This document shows, in pieces, positions 22,736-32,096 of a DNA stretch of 64,000 nt. A model generated the notes under the pieces. The model ran no database searches and was not told the origin of the DNA. It saw only the letters and a list, made by a program, of their open reading frames with translations. The translations under genes were made by a program, and so were the position numbers. How positions within the stretch are numbered: position 1 is the stretch's first letter; every line of letters starts with the position of its first letter. This DNA comes from Liopterus haemorrhoidalis (taxonomy: Eukaryota; Arthropoda; Insecta; Coleoptera; Dytiscidae), in contig OZ020623.1 of NCBI GenBank assembly GCA_963971575.1, forward strand, positions 11,906,980 through 11,970,979, in the 5' to 3' direction.

Positions 22736-23897
22736 TTAGGATTATAGTAGATAATGGGCCGAGAGTTCCAGTTCCTAATAAACTCCCTAATAGTTATTAG
22801 ACACATAATATATTTATGAAGCTAATAAATTTATTGGTGATTTCCAACTTACAAAATCCTTCTAATAGTTTATTAGCAACATAATTTTTTGTTTTTGTAT
22901 TGGTATTTCTTATGAAGATAGTAACACGGTGCAAGAGGGATAGAGCTATACGTAAATTTGTAGAGCTAAAGTGAGATGAAATTTTGACACTGAATATTTT
23001 GACATTAAATATTTTTACAATAAATAGTTTGACTTGACATTCAATGACATTACGTATATTTTTTGTGTTACTGTTAAAATGACAATTAAACGGCGTTCAA
23101 CAAATTTTATCACAGGAAACGAGGACAATATAGATAGAAGAGGAGTTAATAAAAATAGCATTTTATAATATAAAAGTGACTGAAAATAAGAGGACAGCCA
23201 TATTTTGCTTTATTTTACATTTCTTAAACAATATGAATTAAACTTATCAGCAATTTTCAGCCACACATCTTTATTATTCTGCCAATAATTGCGTCTGTCT
23301 TCTTATTTTCTATCATTTTTATATAAATAGTAATGCTTAAAGTATTGTTTGTACCTAATGTGTTGTAATCGTAATTGAAATAAATACGTATATAAAATAA
23401 AAGACAATGTTTATTTAAAAATATATATTTATATATTGTTCCTTATATATCACATTTACAATAAATGCCCAAAATATTCTAAAAACAGTTGTCCATAATT
23501 TATAAATTCATCCAAACAGATCGTCGATTTTGTCAATATACAACTAAAATGTATATAAAACACTAAAATCACCATTATAGAAATGTTTAAAAACTACACA
23601 TTTGTATATTCTTTTAAAATTATACTGTTTTTCAATTAAAATTGAAATATTAACACATTTTGCGAACTTGTTTTTGGTTATATGTCAGTTTATTAAGCAC
23701 TTCATGTTGCCTATAAGTTATTAGACAAATAAGCCTATTTATTAGTAACCTATTAACTATTTCGGGGTGGAACTCTCGGAAAAAAAATTATGTTGCTAAT
23801 AAACTTATTGGACAGTTTATTAGCAACTGGAACTCTCGGCCCAATGACACATTTCAATATTGCCATCTAGTGGCTGTTTGTAAAAACATAAAAGGTA
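22736..23897. other. AT-rich spacer with inverted TATTAGC motifs
   Basis: GGGCCGAGAGTTCCAGTT at 22755 is answered by AACTGGAACTCTCGGCCC at 23827-23844, so 22755-23844 may be a ~1.1-kb inverted-repeat element. The ends contain several TTAATAGTTTATTAG(C)AAC motifs in both directions. There is no recognised protein; the interior is AT-rich. Confidence 0.55.
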
Positions 23898-24990
23898 ACA
23901 ATAATAATAATAATAATAACAATAATACATTTATTGACCACATTACATAAAATATGTTTACAGTCAGTCTTAGTTACATAATGAAATAATATAAATTAAA
24001 AATGAACATTATTAAAGTCATCAATTTCATAAATGGGATTTGTCAATAAATATTCTTTAAGTTTGTTTGAAAATGTCTAGATTGGTAGGGATCTTATTTC
24101 CTCAGGTATTATATTGAAAAATTTAATGGCGTAGTAGTTTGCGCTATTTCTTGATTTTTGAAGACGAAGGAAATTACTACGTATATTATTTTTTTGCCGT
24201 GTGTCATGCCCGTGGTTGGAAGAGGGGAAGTTACATAAGTTCCTGTGCATGAACATTAGGCATTGGTAGATAAATAAGGCAGGTAAAGTCATTATTTTTA
24301 ATTTTATGAAGAGCTCACGACAGTCAGCTCGAAAAGGAGCACCAGCTATGACCCTAACAACTTTGCGTTGAAGAGCGAAAATTCTATGGGCTGCTGGTGA
24401 GTGTCCCCAGACAAGAATGCCGTAGTTCAGGTGTGACTGAAATAACGAAAAATAGGTCATTAGCACGACTTTTTGGCAAACTTCTGCTTTCAAATTGCGA
24501 ATTAAAAATACTGTAGACCTCAGTTTTCGGCTTAAGAATTCACAGTGCTGATCCCAGCGAAGTTGTGGGTCGATGTGGATACCAAGAAACTTGACGTACG
24601 GGGGGTTTGAAAAATCGTGTTTCTTAGTGGAAATCATCATTGATTCGATTTTGCCAGTATTTAAAGTTAATTTATTCCTGTGAAACCAAGATGCGGCGTG
24701 TTCTACTACGGATTTACTCTCTAAGCGGAGAAAATTTAGGTTCGAATTTTTGCAGAGTAAGGTTGTATCATCTGCGTAAAGTATAGATTTTGAATTTATA
24801 AAGAGAGGAAAGTCATTTACGTACAGCAGAAATAGGATCTATGCTTAGCAAAGGGCCAAGAATAGATCCTTGCGGGACACCAAAGTGTATAGGAAGAGTT
24901 TCAGATTTTACATCACCCTCGTATCCTCGTATCTTAGCAATATTATTGGCCATGTGAGGATTTATAAAAGTGGGCAATTTGCCGTGTGAA
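23898..24990 (-). pseudogene. 5'-truncated LINE, reverse transcriptase C-terminal part
   Basis: Minus strand: HFGVPQGSILGPLL (about 24890), then after a frameshift LLYVNDFPLF and ILYADDTTLLCKNS, WFHRNKLTLNTGK, then an open 187-codon stretch (24077-24640) with VKFLGIHIDPQLRWDQHC, VFLIRNLKAEV, YFSLFQSHLNYGILVWG and RKVVRVIAGA. This is the Jockey/CR1-type RT palm-to-thumb order. The 3' end is an (ATT)n-type tail (plus strand AAT repeats at 23901-23925). It is 5'-truncated, as is typical of target-primed insertions, and frameshifted, so dead. Confidence 0.85.
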
Positions 24991-25165
24991 CATTTTTCAG
25001 TGTGAGCAATTTTCGTGTGAACATTTATCACTGTGCGTTATTTTCGTTGTAGGGTATTTTCTATGTGAGCATAATTCCGTGCGAGGAGTGTTCGTGTGAG
25101 CACTTATGACTGTGCGCACTTTTCTGTGGGCATTTTTTGCGTGAGCATTTTTCTTGTGTGGATAG
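24975..25165. repeat. Degenerate short tandem repeat, GTGTGAGCATTTTTC type
   Basis: Versions of (C)GTGTGAGCATTTTTC recur about every 14-18 bases (GTGTGAACATTTTTC, GTGTGAGCAATTTTC, GTGTGAACATTTATC, TATGTGAGCATAATTC, GTGTGAGCACTTATG and so on). The array is far more decayed than a typical microsatellite and lies directly at the 5' side of the LINE remnant. Confidence 0.75.
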
Positions 25166-25878
25166 TCTGGCCACGACGTAAAATGAGGGCGTCAAAGAGC
25201 GCTATAAAACCAAAATAATCTAATTGATTTTAATAATAAAGCTACCTCGTCTTCATTTATTCAATTTTCCAAATTCAACCTAATCTAAAATTATAATAAA
25301 CCTTATAATCCCATTTCTTCCTCAATAGATCTTGGTAAAGTGAGTAAGAATTCCAAATTACCCCTACCGACCACATAATAAATTTCAGGTTACAAAGCCT
25401 TTATCAAAATCAATATCAACCTTCCCGTTAGCTATTTAATCCTTCGATTGTTAATTTTTAATATAGTAACGGATCTTATATATTTCATTATTCAAATAAG
25501 CTTTGTGATTCCTTACTAAGCTTAAAAGCTTACAATCGGCTTAAAGTTTACTATAGAAGGTTAAATTATTTATTAAAGAGGTTAATTTACAAGGAAAATA
25601 TTATAGTTCAAGCTTAGGATTTGGTTAGGATTGTATGAAGTATTTAAAATTGGCGCCTTAATTATTAAATACAACACTAACGCCACTACCGGTAACATTT
25701 TTGGGGTAAGCCGAAGATGCATCGCTGCTCGTGGTCGCAGTCCATGTCGATGCATAGATATCACTTCGCTATTGTCAACTGACAATAACTGAAGCGCCTC
25801 TAGTGAGATTTTGAGAAACAGACAGTTGGAGGATAGTCGAGTTTGTTTACTGTTGTTTTCATAGCGAGTTTTTAAAAA
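25166..25878. other. Spacer and leader of THAP start copy 3
   Basis: No gene. GGCGCC at 25652 and CGCCACTACCGG at 25682, with GGCGCCTCTATCGGTAGTG at 26173-26191 beyond the THAP frame, may be the subterminal motifs of another THAP-bearing element, but I could not fix its ends. Confidence 0.4.
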
Positions 25879-26112
25879 ATGTCTTTGCAAGAAAAAATTA
25901 AATGCAACGTGAATTGTTGTGTTTATCTTTGCAATGCAAAAGTAGGTCGTGATAGAGACCTAAGTTTTCATCGTGTTCCGAAACGTGGCAAAAAAGCCTT
26001 ATTACCTTCAATTATAACCCTAAAGGTTATATGGGCACTGAGAAAACGGAAAATTTCATTTAACGCAACCCTCATATTGAATAATAAATTAATTTCAATA
26101 AATATCACATGA
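25879..26112 (+). CDS. THAP-domain N-terminus, 77 codons (truncated)
   Basis: ATG at 25879 opens MSLQEKIKCNVNCCVYLCN, followed by GRDRDLSFHRVPKRGKK. This is the start of a THAP zinc finger: C-x4-C, then a basic stretch with F-H-x-x-P. After about residue 45 the sequence loses the THAP pattern (no W, no C-x2-H) and stops. It is probably a THAP-bearing transposon remnant or a first exon whose continuation I do not see. Flanking GCGCCTCTAG / GGCGCCTCTA motifs resemble those around the other THAP copies. Whether it is expressed is unknown. Confidence 0.5.
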   Translation: MSLQEKIKCNVNCCVYLCNAKVGRDRDLSFHRVPKRGKKALLPSIITLKVIWALRKRKISFNATLILNNKLISINIT

Positions 26113-26299
26113 AGATACCATTGAACCTGTCAAAAATATCCTATCTGCGTCAGCCATGATGTACAATGCAGTGGCGCCTCTATCGGTAGTGTCAGATAAC
26201 AATAAAACAAATGTACAGTCTAGATTTATTATTCAAGTCTAAACTTGGAAAATTAAAGTCTTTGCATTCGAATCGAAGTCTTGTATGTGTGATAGCATG

Positions 26300-26737
26300 A
26301 CAAAAAATTGATGTGAATTGTGAATTTTCAAACATTTCAGGGTTTCGCAGGTATTTATTAACTGTGTGATGATTATTTGGGATGCCAAAACACATTTTAT
26401 GTCAAAATATTTTTTTATGAATTTTAATTCGAATGCCTAATACCATTATTTAAGTTTCTAAATATGTGCAGTATTTTATTTTTATATAGCAAGGTTCATT
26501 AAGATTTTGAAAATTGCGGCTATGGCTTCCATTGGTTGCTTAAATCATAAGCCTCGCCCTCTGATACCTTCAAATATAGAATTAAATTATAATTTCAACA
26601 CTTCCCACTGGTTATTAAATTTACTCTTTTAAAAATTAAATGCAACATTTACCAAAATATAACTAGAATTTTGACAAAATAATTTAAACAAAATAAAAAT
26701 GCAAAAAAAAAACTGAAAAAATAATAATTGACGGGAT
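26300..26737 (-). repeat. Composite repeat: D body, copy beta
   Basis: Read on the minus strand from the tRNA-like module, it passes AATTCTAGTTATATTTTGG, AAATGTTGCATTTAATTTTT, AATTTAATAACCAGTG, a GGCGAGGCTTATGATTTAAG region and TAATGGTATTAGGC, and ends at TTTGGCATCCCAAATAATCA and GAAATGTTTGAAAATTCACA. Copies: 43500-43930, 54520-54950, and a tail-only fragment near 46950-47010. It has no ORF. Confidence 0.8.
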
Positions 26738-26815
26738 TCGAACACTGTTTCTTACAGTAGTTTCAACTCACTAAGCGAGAACGCTACCACTGTGCTATAC
26801 AGGATCACTCGTTTA
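26738..26815 (-). repeat. tRNA-like module, copy beta
   Basis: Minus strand: TATAGCACAGTGGTAGCG (box A-like), CTCGCTTAGTGAG (a possible anticodon arm), an extended variable region, then GTGTTCGAATCCC (box B). It sits exactly between the B arm and D body. A T-rich stretch follows, as a polymerase III terminator would require. It is not a canonical tRNA: the acceptor ends do not pair well. Confidence 0.6.
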
Positions 26816-27121
26816 CTACGTTAAATAGCGGATTAAATATATTACATATTTTACTTAAAAACACAAAAAATGCGTTATTTTCCGAAAACATAATCTGATA
26901 ATTTGATCGTTAATCCACGTACCAAGGGCTTTCATTTGATACCCTACACAGAATTGTAAAAAAATATATTTTTTTTCGATGAGCATATATTTGTTTATAT
27001 TTTTAGGGGGATATGTTTTTTAGATGTTTTAATATTTTTCCTATGTGCGGTTCAAAGAGTTGTATAAGCATGCCAAATTTCAACTCTCTAGGTTTAGCCG
27101 TTTGGCTACAATTTTTACCGA

Positions 27122-27167
<46 letters not shown>

Positions 27168-27222
27168 GACAAAATGACGGTATAAGGGTTTTTTGGTCAT
27201 ACCTACAAAACCCTAAAAACCT
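26816..27222 (+). repeat. Microsatellite-associated repeat B, arm of composite beta
   Basis: From the tRNA-like module it runs through AAATGCGTTATTTTCCGAAA, CATTTGATACCCTACACAGA, GGTTCAAAGAGTTGTATAAG, GCATGCCAAATTTCAACTC, a (GACA)n tract at about 27122-27167, and ends CATACCTACAAAACCCTAAA. The same arm in the same orientation next to a tRNA-like module occurs at 55051-55530, so arm, module and D body are one element. Confidence 0.8.
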
Positions 27223-27633
27223 AGGTCTTTAAGTCTGAGCAAATACATCGAGATATATTTCCCCTGTCTCTAGAGATGGGTTTATTGTTAACGTTATCTA
27301 CGCAGAAGCAAGTTACTTTTCCCTGTTTCGCGTGTGATAGCTGAAGACGTGATGACTTGAATCCTCGAAAAAGACTTACAAAATAAAACTTGGATAGCGT
27401 TCTAGTGTGATACACCCTTAAAGCAGATGCAATCTCATTCATGACATTAATTATTAATAATTAATACTTAATAAAAAATATCATCACTTTTGTTAAGTCC
27501 TAAAATATATTTTGTCAAACCCTTTATTTTTTGTTTTATTGATCAGGCGGATGAGAAAGGGAGGTCTCGAATATTTTTAAAAATTCTAAAAAGGGTCGTG
27601 ATTAAAAAAAGCAGGGGAACCAATGGCTTAGAT
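27223..27633. other. Unassigned spacer
   Basis: No gene or bounded repeat is recognised. Confidence 0.35.
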
Positions 27634-28200
27634 CAGGGGTTCTTAAACTTATGTAGTCCGAGGACCCCCTCTTGACCAACATTTTTTTTTGCGGACCCCA
27701 TTCCAACCCTAGGCATTTTACGTCGTTCTTTAGACTTAATTTCTGGCTCAATAATCTCATAGGCACTACGTTGTAATAAATATTGGTAAAAATGTAGCGC
27801 TGGTTATTTTAATAAATGGTCTTGTGCATTTATAGAGGAACATTTTTATTAGCATATAGAATAAAAAACATAAAATGAATAAAAATAGTAGTAAAAAGAT
27901 TTTAAAAAGTTACAAATTATAATACGTTAAACTCATACAAACATTTCTTTATCAAATATTGGTCAAAATAGATCTTATTATAATATGTTTTCTGTAAATA
28001 ATTTGCAGTTGAATAAAAATATTTAAATTTTTACTAATCATTGTTTAGTTATGTTAATAACTAATTAGATAACAACAAATACAAAAAGTCTTGACCATGT
28101 AGGATTTTTATTAAATGAGCTATTTGAATAAAAGTGAAAAGTTGGGGGATGTAAAGTTAATGTCAAAATTGTTTCGCGGACCACAGTTTAAGAACCGCTG
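27634..28200. mobile_element. 567-bp hAT miniature element
   Basis: Ends are CAGGGGTTCTTAAACT and the complement of AGTTTAAGAACCGCTG. The 8-bp duplication GCTTAGAT is exact at 27626-27633 and 28201-28208. Subterminal GTCCGAGGACC and GCGGACCAC motifs are inverted. There is no ORF. Confidence 0.93.
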
Positions 28201-28272
28201 GCTTAGATTAAAACGAAACATTCAAACTTGGCGCCTTTAAATGCACCAGTGCTACTAATGGTAGTGTTAGTA

Positions 28273-28438
28273 GTCGAAAGAATGTTCTTGACGAAATTTA
28301 TATAGGTTATTGAATAAAATTATTATTTAATAATCGTCATAAATTTATTGTAAAATATTACAGAGATGTTTCGATTGGGTACCCAATCATCCTCAGTCCA
28401 ATATTGTAGTCAATTTGTAAAAACAATCATATCAAAAA
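28273..28438 (-). mobile_element. 166-bp Penelope-derived solo insertion carrying a hammerhead motif
   Basis: A perfect 12-bp direct repeat, GTAGTGTTAGTA, flanks the insertion at 28261-28272 and 28439-28450. The inserted piece encodes no protein but contains, on the minus strand, the complete hammerhead core described in the next entry. Penelope-like elements are known to carry such ribozymes in their terminal repeats and to leave target duplications of variable length. A solo terminal-repeat insertion is my inference. Confidence 0.72.
28355..28400 (-). ncRNA. Candidate hammerhead ribozyme (Penelope type)
   Basis: Minus strand: CTGAGGA at 28396-28390 (core CUGANGA), one unpaired base, a self-complementary 16-mer GATTGGGTACCCAATC (28388-28373) as stem II with a GUAC loop, then GAAA (28372-28369), then ACATCTCTGTA, which can form the short stem III (ACA/UGU) with an A at the cleavage position. 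The one-base offset between core and stem II also occurs in the second candidate at 31340-31375. Stem I pairing is poor by eye, so activity is uncertain. Confidence 0.6.
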
Positions 28439-29033
28439 GTAGTGTTAGTAACTATTTATTTTCTTTTTTACCGATTTCTCTTCCAGGAATCAAATAGTGT
28501 ACATTTCTATTTTATTTTCTAGTTGATTTAAATTGGAAACATTACTGACAAATTCAATTATTTGTATTTGCTAGAAAACAACTTCTTTCGAATTCAGCAA
28601 GTGTACTCTGGTAGATAAACACATCAAAATAAAATAATTACCCAATTTATCTTTCAAACTTGGCTTGTTTACACTGTCGAAAAGAAATACAAACAGACAA
28701 ATTGACTACACAAATACTACTGTACAATATATTCGAATGAGAAATGTAAACAAAACAAGAAAGAGATGCTTCTATTTTATTATTAAACTCATAAATCAAC
28801 AATTTTAGGTTATAAATCAGGATAGATTTATGTAAATATCCAATTTTCTTACGGAATTGAATTCGAGAAAAATCGTTATTGATTCTAAACAACATGTTTA
28901 TCATACGGTCTAGTTTTAGTACTTCTATGACTTCTATTTGTTGATTGGTTGAAATATGTTTTTCCATTATTCAAGGTCATGTTACGAAAAATATACGAAT
29001 ATGCACAAAGTACAGTATATGTAATACCAGCTC
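28439..29033. other. AT-rich spacer
   Basis: It includes an open 106-codon minus-strand frame (28647-28967) with no recognisable domain and the AT-driven composition of its surroundings. I do not call it a gene. Confidence 0.35.
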
Positions 29034-29184
29034 AGTGTTGCCAGATGTACGATAATTATCGTATTTGTACGATAATTTAACTAGGTGTACGATAATTTTG
29101 TTACTAAATTCATACTAAATATTTTTATTTATTATTTTTTTGGTGATGTAGTCAAAATAACATTAATTTATACGTATGTATAGG
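29034..29184 (+). mobile_element. hAT left end, GTACGATAATTATCGTAC type
   Basis: It begins CAGTGTTGCCAGATGTACGA and repeats TACGATAAT three times, which is typical of a hAT left end. The THAP element at 29185 may be inserted in it, because a hAT-like C-terminal peptide resumes right after that element (30006-30116). No right end is found. Confidence 0.55.
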
Positions 29185-30000
29185 GATTTGCAGCTAAGCA
29201 CCCTACCATCTGGTGAGCGTTTCATGAACTTGTGTACATCAGATAACATTTCGTTTTGTGTATTGGTTTTGTATGAAGTTTGTTTTTAAAGTTTTATTAT
29301 AATCATTGAAAAATGTATAATACATATTGTTGTGTGCCTATGTGCAATTCATTGAAAAGAAGAAACCCGGAAATATCGTTTCATTTGTTTCCACTAATAC
29401 CAGACACCGTACGGTTCGAAACAAAATTGGGAAAGCAAGAGGTTAGGAATCGACGCGATGTTTAGATAAACAATTTAAAAATTGGAAAAAAAGTGAGCCC
29501 TTATATCAAAGTTTGCTCATTACATTTTAATGATAGTGACTACAAAAAATATTTTCAATTTTGTATTTATTATCGCATATCTTGAAAATTCCTGTTATTG
29601 TGTGTGGGTTTGTAATGCACAAGTTTGTAGGCATAATGCATAAATCTTTATGAACTCTCTGTTTTTTTCAGTGACTCCACACAATATTATATGCCCAGCA
29701 TTGTAGATTTCTACCCCTTGGTAAACAACACGGGAATTATTATTTCCCCCAATATAGTTAAAATAATCGACAATGGAAAACCGCCATAACTTAAATCCAG
29801 ATCACAAAATGTAGTATTTTAGATGTTTACAAGTAATGTCACTTCACAAAATCAGAAAATCCCAAACAATTATTTATTTTTTGTCGTTTTTTGATACACT
29901 TTTCGCTATTATTTCCTAGTAAATGTCAAGTGGTATCTGATTTAGAATGGTTTTAAAAAAATCCGCGTGGCGCTACGATCTTAAAATTTTTCCCCTATAG
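29185..30000 (+). mobile_element. Short THAP-bearing element, copy 2a
   Basis: Left end region TAGGGATTTGCAGCTAAGC followed by ACCCTACCATCTGGTGAGCG; right end GTGGCGCTACGATCTTAAAA then TTTTTCCCCTATAG. The copy at 33445-34265 is its near-identical inverted partner (I see only isolated differences in the compared stretches), separated by about 3.4 kb. Only a THAP domain is encoded. I could not define a target duplication. Confidence 0.75.
29313..29580 (+). pseudogene. THAP domain with conserved Trp changed to stop
   Basis: ATG at 29313 gives MYNTYCCVPMCNSLKRRN, EISFHLFPLIPDTVRFET, RNRRDV, then TAG, then INNLKIGKKVSPYIKVCSLH and FNDSDYKKYF to a stop about 38 codons later. The pattern is the THAP C2CH finger (C-x4-C ... 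C-x2-H). The TAG stands where the invariant THAP tryptophan is expected, so a TGG-to-TAG change is likely. The inverted copy at 33445-34265 has the same TAG, so both descend from an already broken element that was still moved in trans. Confidence 0.78.
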
Positions 30001-30005
30001 CCGTG

Positions 30006-30116
30006 TCATTTATAAAAACCAAACAGAGAAATCGAATGGATGTTAACGCAGCACTTCGTCCCTCAGAAACAACTCTGCAGCCACGTATCACACATTTTCT
30101 AACAAAGAAGCAGTAG
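30006..30116 (+). pseudogene. hAT transposase C-terminal peptide remnant
   Basis: The 36-residue frame SFIKTKQRNRMDVNAALRPS...LQPRITHFLTKKQ ends at TAG 30114-30116. It resembles the last residues of ZBED/SCAND3-like (Buster-type) hAT transposases, where an I/L-K-x-K-x-R-N-R-L/M segment is followed by L-R-x-x-L/S and P-x-I. It directly follows the right end of the THAP element. Confidence 0.5.
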
Positions 30117-30328
30117 CAAACGTCGCACTAAAAATTGTATTATAATTATATAACTGTACACCATATACCCATATAATAATAAAAAATCAGCTGTGGCCAC
30201 CACAGGACCGACCGCCATCATAAAGTACTTGTATAAAACACATTCTAGCAGCAGAGTAGAAACAACTTGACCTAATATTTTCTAACAGAGATATTATTTA
30301 TTATGACCATGGAAACGTTACATATAAG

Positions 30329-30583
30329 TAGGGTGACCAGATTTCAGTGAAGGGAAACCGGGACACAGGGGAAAAAAAAGGTCCTCACCTCCCAAATCCA
30401 AGTGAAAAGCAAAAAAAAAGGTCCTCACCTTTTAGATCCAAGTGAAGAACAAAAAAAAAGACGTCACCTCTCAAATTGACTAGTTGTAATATTCTTTTCT
30501 TACAAATGCAGAATTAAGTAAAAACCGGGACAATCGACCGTCCAGACAGCATTTTCGGGACACCGGGACGGATGGTCACCCTA
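30329..30583. mobile_element. 255-bp hAT-type miniature element with internal repeats
   Basis: Ends are TAGGGTGACCA and its complement TGGTCACCCTA. The 8-bp duplication CATATAAG is exact at 30321-30328 and 30584-30591. Inside, a ~43-bp unit (A-run, GGTCCTCACC, ATCCAAGTGAA) is repeated about 2.5 times. It may be related to the AGGGTGACCAGG sequence near 4017. Confidence 0.92.
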
Positions 30584-30591
30584 CATATAAG

Positions 30592-31071
30592 TATGAAATT
30601 TTTTCATTTTTTTTTTCGTTTCATCAAAAAATGTCTTAAATAAAAGTTGTTAGTTATTGCTTTTATAGCAACTTTTGTTCAATATTTTTTTTCGAAAAAT
30701 TTTTCTGTTGTGAAATATTCGCAATAATCTTAAAATCGACACGAGTAAACTCCCATTTTTAGTCAACCGATTTTTACCAAAAGTTGATCAACTCGTGCCA
30801 TTGACGGCAGAAGTTTAAATATGAAGTTTCATAAAAATCCTTTCAGCCGAATTTGCTCTGCACGTGTACACAGACAGACGGACAGACAGACAGACGGACA
30901 GACGGACAGACGGACGAACGGACAGGGGGACAGACAGACCGATAGACATTATGCTAAAACTAGTCAAAACGTTATGTAGGGACCTCAATTCGTGGAGATC
31001 CATCGAAATCTCGAAATGTCAAAATCGGTATGATCACAATACCTTCCTTATATATGTTGGCGGTCGGTAAA

Positions 31072-31072
<1 letters not shown>
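30592..31072 (+). repeat. Microsatellite-associated repeat C, copy 1
   Basis: From 30592: TTTCGTTTCATCAAAAAATG, TTTTTACCAAAAGTTGATCA, GAAGTTTCATAAAAATCCTT, GCACGTGTAC, a (GACA/GACG)n tract at 30870-30935, GTCAAAACGTTATGTAGGGA, CAAAATCGGTATGATCACAA and the terminus GTTGGCGGTCGGTAAAAAC. Copy 2 is at 60426-60960 and an internal piece at 43166-43400. Its end segment aligns with family A: both carry GTATTGTRATC, ...TCGAGATTT and CCACG in the same order. Confidence 0.8.

Positions 31073-31112
<40 letters not shown>
31073..31112. repeat. (TA)n microsatellite
   Basis: About 36 bases of uninterrupted TA follow directly on the GGTAAAAACTA terminus of repeat C. Confidence 0.9.
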
Positions 31113-31114
<2 letters not shown>

Positions 31115-31134
31115 TTTTTATTTGTGTCTTATGC

Positions 31135-31210
31135 TTGTAGCCGGTCCGCGAAATATTTATCCTATTTTCTCCAGTCCGCGGGGACAAAAAGGTTGAAGAA
31201 CACTGATCTA
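31135..31210 (-). mobile_element. Solo hAT end (GGTCCGCG family)
   Basis: It ends AAAGGTTGAAGAACACTG, preceded by two GTCCGCG motifs, like the right end of a CAGTGTTCTTCAACCTTT hAT. No left partner is seen. Confidence 0.5.
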
Positions 31211-31269
31211 GATGATATTATAAATATACAACATAAAAAATGAGGTTTCTCCCTTAGTATTACAAAATG

Positions 31270-32045
31270 AAACATGGTAGAAATAGGAAATAATTTCATT
31301 CAGGTTTTTGGACAAGTAGCGTTTATTTTAAACAACACAACGTTTCACCAACAACATTGTTGGCTTCTTCAGGTGCTATAACAATAACAATAATTTAACA
31401 GTAAAGTAAACAATCTTATATAATTATAAATAATTTACCTATGTTAGTTAAACGTAAATCTAACAGACTGTACATCAATCATCTCCAAGGATGGTGAAAT
31501 TGCAGAATATCATATGACAATATATGAACTTGAAGTATACAGAAAATAGGAAAAACAGGAATTAAATTTTGAATATAATACTATGATGACCATAGGTAGT
31601 GACTATTAATTAAATTTACATATAAAACAAGACTAGACATAAATATGCTAATGTCCAAGATTTACAAAGATTCAATAAATAAAGAATGATAGTAAGACCG
31701 ACCAACGCATCGATATGACAGGCAGTCACACTATCCACCCTGACAACCTGGTACGCACAAATCGCCAGGTTGACAGTGTCACCCCCTGTACAACATGGTG
31801 CACTAATAACTCTTAAAATCATCTAACTTCACATCCAACTAAAAAGTGAAAAAACCCAAAAATAAGCAATGAAATCCGGAGCAATCATACAATTCGACGT
31901 ACCAATCCCCCAAAAACTAATGGTACGCACAAGAGTATTGAGAAAATGGTACCTCGAACGGTATATCAACAATGTTGTTGGTGTTGTTTAAAATAAACGC
32001 TACTTGTCCAAAACGCTGAATGAAATTATTTCCTATTTCTACTAT
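31270..32045. mobile_element. Penelope-derived inverted-repeat element
   Basis: The left arm (about 31274-31360) and right arm (about 31960-32043) are inverted copies: GTAGAAATAGGAAATAATTT, ACAAGTAGCGTTTATTTTAA, AACAACA..., ACCAACAACATTGTTG. Between them lie ~600 bp without a recognised protein. The arms match what I know of Penelope-type terminal repeats, which include the CAACAATGTTGTTGGTGAAAC segment and may be inverted. The right arm lacks ten bases (GAAACGTTGT) that the left arm keeps. Confidence 0.6.
31338..31378 (-). ncRNA. Candidate hammerhead motif in the left arm
   Basis: Minus strand: CTGAAGA (31372-31366), one base, GCCAACAATGTTGTTGGT as stem II (7 pairs plus a G-U), GAAA (31346-31343), then CGTTGTGTT. 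The core elements CUGANGA and GAAA and the offset match the candidate at 28355-28400. Stem III and stem I are short. In the right arm of the same element the GAAA is deleted, so only one arm could ever cleave. Confidence 0.5.
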
Positions 32046-32096
32046 TACACAAAATTGGACGTTAAATACTATTCTACTAAAATGAAACATATTATA

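Noticed and set aside
30815..31070. Frames on both strands rich in RTDRQ or SVRLSVCLSV (also 27003-27200, 55396-55675, 60659-60889)
   Set aside because: They are translations of (GACA)n microsatellites inside repeats B and C.
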